Positions 58,356-64,000 of a stretch of DNA of 64,000 nt are shown piece by piece (positions within the stretch are counted from its first letter, which is position 1; each line of letters starts with the position of its first letter). Below the pieces are notes generated by a model. It did not search any database. It was not told the DNA's origin and saw only the letters and a list, made by a program, of their open reading frames with translations. Source of the DNA: DATLGB01 sp037724045 (GTDB lineage Bacteria > Actinomycetota > Thermoleophilia > Solirubrobacterales > Solirubrobacteraceae); NCBI GenBank assembly GCA_037724045.1, contig JBBJOW010000015.1, positions 1-64,000 of the forward strand. The letters are read 5' to 3'. A program made the position numbers and the translations under genes.

Positions 58356-59357
58356 ATGGCCGTACGCGTCGGCATCAACGGCTTCGGCCGCATCGGTCGC
58401 AACCTCTTCCGCGCTGCGAAGGCGTCGGGAGCGGACATCGACTTCGTCGGCGTCAACGATCTGACGGACGCCAAGACGCTCGCGCACCTGCTCAAGTACG
58501 ACTCGATCCTGGGGCCGTACCCGGGGTCGGTCGAGCTCGACGGCGACGATCTGGTGGTCGATGGCGACAAGCTGCGCGTGCTCGCCGAGCGCGACCCCGC
58601 GAAGCTGCCATGGGGCGACATCGGCGCCGACGTCGTGATCGAGTCCACCGGCCTCTTCACCAAGCGCGCCGACGCCGCCAAGCACCTCGACGCGGGCGCG
58701 AAGAAGGTCGTCATCTCCGCGCCGGCCACCGAGCCCGACGTCACCGTCGTCCTCGGCGTCAACTTCGACGCCGACTACGACAAGGACGCCCACCACGTCA
58801 TCTCCAACGCATCGTGCACCACCAACTGCCTGGCCCCGTTCGCCAAGGTGATCAACGACGCGGTCGGCATCAAGCACGGGCTGATGACGACGATCCACGC
58901 CTACACCGCCGACCAGCGCCTGCAGGACATGCCGCACTCCGACCTGCGCCGCTCGCGGGCCGCCGCGCTCAACCTGATCCCGGCCTCGACCGGAGCCGCG
59001 AAGGCCGTCGGCGTCGTGTTGCCCGAGCTCAACGGCAAGCTCTCGGGCTTCGCGATCCGCGCACCCGTCCCGACGGGCTCGGTCGTCGACCTCACCTTCG
59101 AGGCCGAGCGCGAGACGTCGGCGGACGAGATCAACACGGCGATGAAGGCTGCCGCCGAGGGTCCGCTGAAAGGCATCCTCGAATACACCGAGGACCCGAT
59201 CGTCTCCACCGACGTCGTCGGCAACCCGCACTCCTCGATCTTCGACTCGCAGCTCACACTGGCCATCGACGGCACCATGGTCAAGGCAGTGTCCTGGTAC
59301 GACAACGAGTGGGGGTACTCCAACCGCTGCGTCGACCTCGTCCAGAAGCTGATTTGA
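58356..59357 (+). CDS. gap: glyceraldehyde-3-phosphate dehydrogenase, type I
   Basis: Glycolytic GAPDH of 333 residues. NAD motif GINGFGRIGRNLFRA, catalytic Cys in SNASCTTNCLAPFAKV, catalytic His in TTIHAYTADQRLQD, and the substrate loop IPASTGAAKAVG. It makes 1,3-bisphosphoglycerate for Pgk, encoded next with a 4-nt overlap. Distinct from the arsenate-type GAPDH 6 kb upstream, which has THL/LTNTQTIV where this one has HAYTADQRL. Confidence 0.97.
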   Translation: MAVRVGINGFGRIGRNLFRAAKASGADIDFVGVNDLTDAKTLAHLLKYDSILGPYPGSVELDGDDLVVDGDKLRVLAERDPAKLPWGDIGADVVIESTGLFTKRADAAKHLDAGAKKVVISAPATEPDVTVVLGVNFDADYDKDAHHVISNASCTTNCLAPFAKVINDAVGIKHGLMTTIHAYTADQRLQDMPHSDLRRSRAAALNLIPASTGAAKAVGVVLPELNGKLSGFAIRAPVPTGSVVDLTFEAERETSADEINTAMKAAAEGPLKGILEYTEDPIVSTDVVGNPHSSIFDSQLTLAIDGTMVKAVSWYDNEWGYSNRCVDLVQKLI

Positions 59358-60481
59358 GGACACTGGACGACCTGGGCGACGTCGGGGGCAAGCGCCTCGT
59401 CGTCCGCGTGGACTTCAACGTGCCGCTCGGCGACGCGGGGGAGATCACCGACGACGCGCGCATACGCGCGGCGCTGCCGACGCTGCGCGAGCTGCGCGAG
59501 AAGGGCGCGCGGCTGGTGCTGCTCTCCCACCTGGGCCGGCCCAAGGGCGCGGACCCGGCGCTGTCGCTCAAGCCGGTCGCCGACCGGCTCTCGGAGCTGC
59601 TCGACGAGGGGCCCGTCGCCTTCGACGACCCGGATGGGGCCGCGGACGTGGTCCTGATGGAGAACGTCCGCTTCCACGAGGGGGAGACCAAGAACGACCC
59701 CGCGCTCGCGGCGCGCTACGCCGAGTTGGGCGAGGTGTACGTCAACGACGCCTTCGGCTCGGCGCATCGCGCACACGCGTCCACCGAGGCTATCGCGCAC
59801 CTGCTGCCGCACGCCGCCGGCCGGCTGCTCGAGCTGGAGGTCACCACGCTCAACGGCATCCTCGAAGATCCGGCTAAGCCGCTGGTCGCGATCGTCGGCG
59901 GCGCCAAGGTGACGGACAAGATCGGCGTCCTCGACGCCTTCCTGGAGCGCGCCGACGCTGTCCTGATCGGCGGCGCGATGTGCTTCCCGTTCTTCAAGGC
60001 CCAGGGTCACGATGTCGGCGACTCGCTGTGCGAGGAGGAGGGCGTGGAGCCCGCCCGGCGCGCGCTTGACGATGCCGGCGACAAGCTCCGGCTCCCGGTC
60101 GACCTCGTGCTCGGTCGCGAGTTCGCGGCGGACACGGAGACCCGCGAGGCGCAGACCAACGTGCCCGACGGCTGGATGGGCCTCGACGTCGGCCCGAAGA
60201 CCGCGGAGGCGTACGCCGCGGTCATCGCCGACGCCGGCACCGTGTTCTGGAACGGGCCGATGGGGGCCTTCGAGCTCGAGCCGTTCGCGGGCGGGACGCG
60301 CGCGGTCGCCGAGGCGGTCGCGGCGGCATCGGGAACCACTGTCGTCGGCGGCGGGGATTCCGCCGCGGCGCTGGCGCAGTTCGGCCTGGCCGACCGGGTC
60401 GACCACCTTTCCACCGGCGGCGGCGCGTCGCTCGAGCTGATCGAGGGCAAGCCCCTCCCGGGTCTGGAGGCCTTGAAGTGA
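59354..60481 (+). CDS. pgk: phosphoglycerate kinase
   Basis: Transfers phosphate from 1,3-bisphosphoglycerate to ADP. The start is a TTG overlapping the gap stop (TTGA), giving 375 residues, slightly short for the family (about 390). Blocks: RLVVRVDFNVPLGDAGEITD, LLSHLGRPKGADP, NDAFGSAHRAHAST, VGGAKVTDKIGVL, NGPMGAFELEPFAGGT and VGGGDSAAALAQFG. No other start codon fits the N-terminus. Confidence 0.96.
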   Translation: MRTLDDLGDVGGKRLVVRVDFNVPLGDAGEITDDARIRAALPTLRELREKGARLVLLSHLGRPKGADPALSLKPVADRLSELLDEGPVAFDDPDGAADVVLMENVRFHEGETKNDPALAARYAELGEVYVNDAFGSAHRAHASTEAIAHLLPHAAGRLLELEVTTLNGILEDPAKPLVAIVGGAKVTDKIGVLDAFLERADAVLIGGAMCFPFFKAQGHDVGDSLCEEEGVEPARRALDDAGDKLRLPVDLVLGREFAADTETREAQTNVPDGWMGLDVGPKTAEAYAAVIADAGTVFWNGPMGAFELEPFAGGTRAVAEAVAAASGTTVVGGGDSAAALAQFGLADRVDHLSTGGGASLELIEGKPLPGLEALK

Positions 60482-61236
60482 CTCGCACCCCGTTCGTCGT
60501 GGGCAACTGGAAGATGCACAAGACCGTCGAGGAGGCGGAGGCGTTCATCGCGGGCCTGCTCCCGCGCGTGTCGAGCACCGACGGCGTCGACGTCGCGATC
60601 TGCCCGCCGTTCACCGCCCTGCAGGCGATGGTCGACTCCGCCCGCGGGTCGCGGGTCGGCGTGTACGCGCAGACCATGCACGAGGCCGCGTCGGGCGCCT
60701 ACACCGGCGAGGTCTCCGCGGCGATGCTCTCCGAGCTCGACGTCACCGGTGTCCTGCTCGGCCATTCCGAACGCCGCGAGTACTTCCACGAGACCGACGT
60801 CGCACTGCAGGCCAAGGTCGTCGTCGCGCTGGACGCCGGCCTCGCGCCGATGCTGTGCGTGGGGGAGACCGAGGAGGAGCGCGCGAGCGGGGACACCGAG
60901 CGCAAGCTGCGCCACCAGGTCCTCGAGGCGCTCGAGAAGGTGCCGGTCGAGCAGCTCCCCGGGATCGCGATCGCCTACGAGCCGATCTGGGCGATCGGCA
61001 CGGGCCAGGTGGCCACGCCCGACATCGCCCAGGAGACGTGCGCGTTCGTGCGCGCGCTGGTCGCCCACTTCGACACGGACGCCGCCGAACAGGTGCGCGT
61101 CCTCTACGGCGGCTCGGTCAAGCCCGACACCGCGCCGGAGCTGATCGGCCGGCCCGACATCGACGGCTTCCTCGTCGGCGGCGCCTCCCTCGAGCCGGAG
61201 TCCTTCGCCGCGATCGTCGAGGCCGCACGCCACTGA
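60478..61236 (+). CDS. tpiA: triose-phosphate isomerase
   Basis: Interconverts dihydroxyacetone phosphate and glyceraldehyde 3-phosphate. The 252 residues have Lys in VVGNWKMHK, His in GHSERREYFHE, the catalytic Glu in AYEPIWAIGTG and the phosphate loop YGGSVKPD plus VGGASLEPESF. GTG start overlapping pgk (GTGA); the stop shares one base with the gpmI ATG. Confidence 0.97.
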   Translation: MTRTPFVVGNWKMHKTVEEAEAFIAGLLPRVSSTDGVDVAICPPFTALQAMVDSARGSRVGVYAQTMHEAASGAYTGEVSAAMLSELDVTGVLLGHSERREYFHETDVALQAKVVVALDAGLAPMLCVGETEEERASGDTERKLRHQVLEALEKVPVEQLPGIAIAYEPIWAIGTGQVATPDIAQETCAFVRALVAHFDTDAAEQVRVLYGGSVKPDTAPELIGRPDIDGFLVGGASLEPESFAAIVEAARH

Positions 61237-62705
61237 TGGCGACCCCGGTCGCGCTGGTCATCCTCGACGGGTGGGGCCTCGCCGAGCCGGGCCCCGGCAA
61301 CGCGGTCGAGCTGGCCGACACGCCGGTCTTCGACAAGCTCTGGCGCACTCATGACACGACGACCCTGACGGCGTGCGGCGAGGCCGTCGGGCTCCCGGCG
61401 GGGCAGATGGGCAACTCCGAGGTCGGCCATCTCAACCTCGGCGCGGGCGCCGTGGTCAGGCAGGACCTCGCGCGCATCGACGCGGCGATCCAGGACGGCT
61501 CCTTCACAGCCAACGAGACGCTGAGGGCGGCGCTCGACGGGGCGCAGCGCGTGCACCTGATCGGGCTGGCATCCGACGGTGGCGTGCACTCCGCCCGCGA
61601 CCATCTCGAAAAGCTGCTGAACGACGCGGTCGGCGTGCCCGAGGTGATCGTCCATGCCTTCACCGACGGGCGCGACGTCTCGCCCACGCAGGCGGGGAGC
61701 TTCCTCGACACGCTCGCGGACTGGTGCAACGACGTCGGCAACGCCCGCGTCGGCACGGTGATCGGGCGGTACTACGCCATGGACCGCGACAAGCGCTGGG
61801 ACCGGATCGAGAAGGCGGTCCGGCTGCTGCGTGACGGCGAGGCCGAGCACAGGGCACCGACGGCCGCGCAGGCCGCGCGTCGCGCCTACGACCGCGAGGA
61901 GACCGACGAGTTCATCGAGGCGACGCTGATCGGCGACGGTGACAACCGCATCCGCCCCGAGGACACCGTCGTCTGCTTCAACTTCCGCCCCGACCGCATG
62001 CGCGAGATCACCGAGAAGCTCGACCACGCGCCCGAGCGCTACGTCACCATGACCGAGTACGTCGAGGGCTGGCCGTACCCGGTGATGTTTCCCCCGCGCC
62101 GGCCGGAGACCACGCTCGCCAAGGTCATCTCGGAGGCGGGCCTCAGGCAGCTGCACGTCGCCGAGACCGAGAAGTACCCGCACGTCACCTACTTCTTCAA
62201 CGGCGGCGAGGAGCGGGCCTACGAAGGCGAGACGCGCGAGCTCGTCCCCTCGCCGCGCGACGTCTCCACCTACGACGAGAAGCCCGAGATGAGCGCCTAT
62301 GAGGCGACCGCGGCCTTCGAGGAGCACTGGCGCGACGACGAGCCGGCTTTCGCGATCTTCAACTTCGCCAACCCCGACATGGTCGGCCACACCGGCGTCA
62401 TCGAGGCGGCCGTCAAGGCGGTCGAGGCCGTCGACGAGTGCCTGGGGCGCGTGCTCGCCGCCGTCGAGGCCCGCGGCGGCACCGTGGTCGTCACCGCCGA
62501 CCACGGCAACTGCGACGAGATGCTCGAGGACGACGGGTCGCCCGATACCGCGCACTCGCTGAACCCGGTGCCGTTCGTGGTGACGCGGTCAGGTGTGCGC
62601 CTCGACGGGCCGGGCATCCTTGCCGACGTGGCGCCGACCATCCTGGCGCTGATGGACCTGGAGAAGCCGAAGGCGATGAGCGGCCGCTCGCTGCTCGAGG
62701 ACTAG
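61236..62705 (+). CDS. gpmI: 2,3-bisphosphoglycerate-independent phosphoglycerate mutase
   Basis: Interconverts 3- and 2-phosphoglycerate, manganese-dependent. The 489 residues belong to the alkaline phosphatase superfamily: VALVILDGWGLAEP, the phosphorylated Ser in GQMGNSEVGHLNLGAG, FNFRPDRMREIT, FNFANPDMVGHTG and VTADHGNCDEML supply metal ligands. It completes the gap-to-2PG segment; enolase is not in the window. Confidence 0.96.
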   Translation: MATPVALVILDGWGLAEPGPGNAVELADTPVFDKLWRTHDTTTLTACGEAVGLPAGQMGNSEVGHLNLGAGAVVRQDLARIDAAIQDGSFTANETLRAALDGAQRVHLIGLASDGGVHSARDHLEKLLNDAVGVPEVIVHAFTDGRDVSPTQAGSFLDTLADWCNDVGNARVGTVIGRYYAMDRDKRWDRIEKAVRLLRDGEAEHRAPTAAQAARRAYDREETDEFIEATLIGDGDNRIRPEDTVVCFNFRPDRMREITEKLDHAPERYVTMTEYVEGWPYPVMFPPRRPETTLAKVISEAGLRQLHVAETEKYPHVTYFFNGGEERAYEGETRELVPSPRDVSTYDEKPEMSAYEATAAFEEHWRDDEPAFAIFNFANPDMVGHTGVIEAAVKAVEAVDECLGRVLAAVEARGGTVVVTADHGNCDEMLEDDGSPDTAHSLNPVPFVVTRSGVRLDGPGILADVAPTILALMDLEKPKAMSGRSLLED

Positions 62706-62719
62706 GGAGAGGATCGCGC

Positions 62720-63490
62720 ATGGGTACGAGAAACCATTACGAGGCCGGAACGTTCTCCTGGACCGACCTGACCACCAGCGACGTGGGCGGCGCGAAGGCC
62801 TTCTACGCGAAGGTGTTCGGCTGGGACTACGACGACCTGCCCGCCGGTGAGAACCACACGTATTCCATGGCCAACGTCGACGGTGCGACGGTCGCCGCGA
62901 TCCAATCCATGGACGGCCCGCCGCGTTGGAACGCCTACATCACCGTCGAGTCCGCCGACGATGCGGCCGAGAAGGCCAAGGAGGCCGGCGCGGAGATCCA
63001 CGCCGGGCCGTTCGACGTCATGGAGGCGGGCCGCATGCTCGTCATCCAGGAGCCGAGCGGGAGCGTCGTCAGCGCGTGGGAGCCCAAGGAGAACCCGGGC
63101 GCCGGGCTCGTCAACGTCCACGGCGCGATGACCTGGAACGACCTGCAGACCCATGACGTCGACAAGGCCGTCCAGTTCTACACGGAGATGTTCGGCTGGG
63201 AGGTCGCTCCACTGACCGAGGACGACGAGTCCGGCCGGATGGTCATCCGCAACGGCGACCGGCTCAACGGCGGCATGGCGAAGATGCCCGAGGAGCTCGG
63301 CACCGAGGTCCCGCCGCACTGGCTGACCTACTTCGCAGTCGACGACATCGACGCGGCGACGGCGGCGATCGTTGAGGGCGGCGGCGAGGTCGTCGCCGGG
63401 CCGCTGGACATCCCGGCCGGCAAGCTCGCGGTCGCCGCGGATCCTCAGGGCGCGGTGTTCGGCGTCTTCGCCGGAGAGCTCGACGACTGA
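62720..63490 (+). CDS. VOC-family (glyoxalase-like) two-domain protein
   Basis: The 256 residues contain two vicinal-oxygen-chelate modules: residues about 10-125 (FSWTDLTTSDVGGAKAFYAK, FGWDYDDL, MLVIQEPSGSVVSAWEP) and about 135-255 (MTWNDLQTHDVDKAVQFYTE, LAVAADPQGAVFGVFAG). Proteins of this type are often annotated as glyoxalase or hydroxylase-like, but the reaction is unknown. GGGAGAGGA about 9 nt upstream serves as ribosome binding site. It lies 14 nt after gpmI and may be cotranscribed. Confidence 0.87.
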   Translation: MGTRNHYEAGTFSWTDLTTSDVGGAKAFYAKVFGWDYDDLPAGENHTYSMANVDGATVAAIQSMDGPPRWNAYITVESADDAAEKAKEAGAEIHAGPFDVMEAGRMLVIQEPSGSVVSAWEPKENPGAGLVNVHGAMTWNDLQTHDVDKAVQFYTEMFGWEVAPLTEDDESGRMVIRNGDRLNGGMAKMPEELGTEVPPHWLTYFAVDDIDAATAAIVEGGGEVVAGPLDIPAGKLAVAADPQGAVFGVFAGELDD

Positions 63491-63507
63491 TCGGTTGCCG
63501 CCGCAAC

Positions 63508-63513
63508 TAGACT
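63508..63513 (+). promoter_or_regulatory. -10 hexamer of MarR gene
   Basis: TAGACT, 10 nt before ATG 63524; a leader of at most a few bases. Confidence 0.35.
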
Positions 63514-63523
63514 CGACGCTTGC

Positions 63524-63982
63524 ATGGCCGTTCACGAAGTGGCGCCCACTGAGGCGGAACTCGCCGCCTGGAAGGGCTTTCTGCGAGTGCATGCGGCCAT
63601 GCGCAAGGCGCTGGACGCCGAGCTCGAGGCCGAGCACGGCCTTTCGCTGAGCTCCTTTGAGGTGCTCAGCGCGCTGCGCTGCTCGGCCCACGGGCGGCTG
63701 CGCATGGCCGACCTCGCCGAACACGCGCAGCTGTCGCGCTCGGGCATGACGCGCCTGGTCGACCGCCTCGAGCGTCTCGGGTGGCTCACCCGCTGCTCGT
63801 GCTCCGACGACGCCCGCGGCTGCTTCGCCGTGCTGTCTGCGGCGGGCGCGGAGGTCATCGACCGCGCCCGGCCGACGCATCGGCGCAACGTGCGCGAGCG
63901 CTTCCTGCGCCACTGCGACGACGACGACCTCGCCCGCCTCACGGCGTTGTTCGACGTGATGCTCGCGGGCGAGCCGGCCTGA
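63524..63982 (+). CDS. MarR-family transcriptional regulator
   Basis: The 152-residue winged-helix protein has SLSSFEVLSALRCSAHGRLR, recognition helix LSRSGMTRLVDRLERLGWL and a wing that reads TRCSCSDDARGCFAVLS, where most relatives have a basic RxxDxRDxR stretch. The three cysteines in the wing could make DNA binding redox- or metal-sensitive; that is inference. It has its own hexamer and no clear target gene; the window ends just after it. Confidence 0.85.
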   Translation: MAVHEVAPTEAELAAWKGFLRVHAAMRKALDAELEAEHGLSLSSFEVLSALRCSAHGRLRMADLAEHAQLSRSGMTRLVDRLERLGWLTRCSCSDDARGCFAVLSAAGAEVIDRARPTHRRNVRERFLRHCDDDDLARLTALFDVMLAGEPA

Positions 63983-64000
63983 GCGGCTTCGCGATCGAGG

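Overview
The window is about 70 percent GC, dense in genes that overlap by 1 to 8 nt, and rich in GTG and TTG starts. The gene content (OpcA-linked pentose phosphate operon, TadE-type pilins, SpoIIE/RsbW/STAS signalling, BenE, ABC-F, UvrC-RapZ, a gap-pgk-tpi-gpmI operon) points to a high-GC actinobacterium, most likely class Thermoleophilia (Solirubrobacterales-like). The class assignment is inference; no rRNA or tRNA gene was seen. One run of 100 N (9789-9888) splits two genes, so this is a draft scaffold.

Layout. 1-1.5 kb: two unrecognised genes and a 146 bp element bounded by 19 bp inverted repeats. 1.5-12.2 kb: msrB diverges from central sugar metabolism: tkt, pgi, then gnd-zwf-opcA-pgl-(gap)-glk, then a YtcJ-type amidohydrolase. 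No transaldolase gene is present. 12.2-24 kb: a MarR regulator, an asparagine-synthase-like protein, a 1168-residue PAS/GAF/SpoIIE/RsbW-like/STAS signalling protein, a FemAB-like gene, and a five-gene minus-strand operon (ABC ATPase, ABC permease, GNAT, GT2 glycosyltransferase, sulfotransferase) that looks like envelope modification. 23.4-26.4 kb: polyphosphate metabolism (ppx/gppA, ppk). 26.5-32.5 kb: a broken M23 peptidase gene, a BenE transporter, a crotonase/carboxyltransferase pair and an ABC-F ATPase.

32.6-38.7 kb is a complete phosphate regulon: a receiver-less winged-helix protein, pstSCAB, phoU and a PhoB-like response regulator, with 11-bp direct-repeat PHO boxes before pstS and before the regulator. 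38.7-45.2 kb is a Tad-like pseudopilin locus present twice. The first copy is broken after about 0.95 kb; a block of small, shifted or decayed genes separates it from the second copy, which continues into a protein fusing a pilin-like membrane segment to two peptidoglycan hydrolases. 45.2-50.6 kb: a Uma2-family protein, catalase, uvrC and rapZ. 50.6-55.2 kb: a CHAD protein and an arsenic operon (arsR, arsenate-type GAPDH, arsJ, arsM). 55.2-58.3 kb: gene debris, a VWA/solute-binding protein and a coiled-coil membrane protein. 58.3-64 kb: the lower glycolytic operon gap-pgk-tpiA-gpmI, a VOC protein and a MarR regulator.

The most general signal is transcriptional. At least fifteen genes have a TANNNT hexamer ending 6 to 8 nt before the start codon and no room for a ribosome binding site, the layout of leaderless mRNAs. 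The pentose phosphate and glycolytic operons instead have 20-40 nt leaders with Shine-Dalgarno sequences. The hexamers fix several starts (FemAB-like protein, Uma2, uvrC), and at several places the stop codon of the gene before supplies the first bases of the hexamer.
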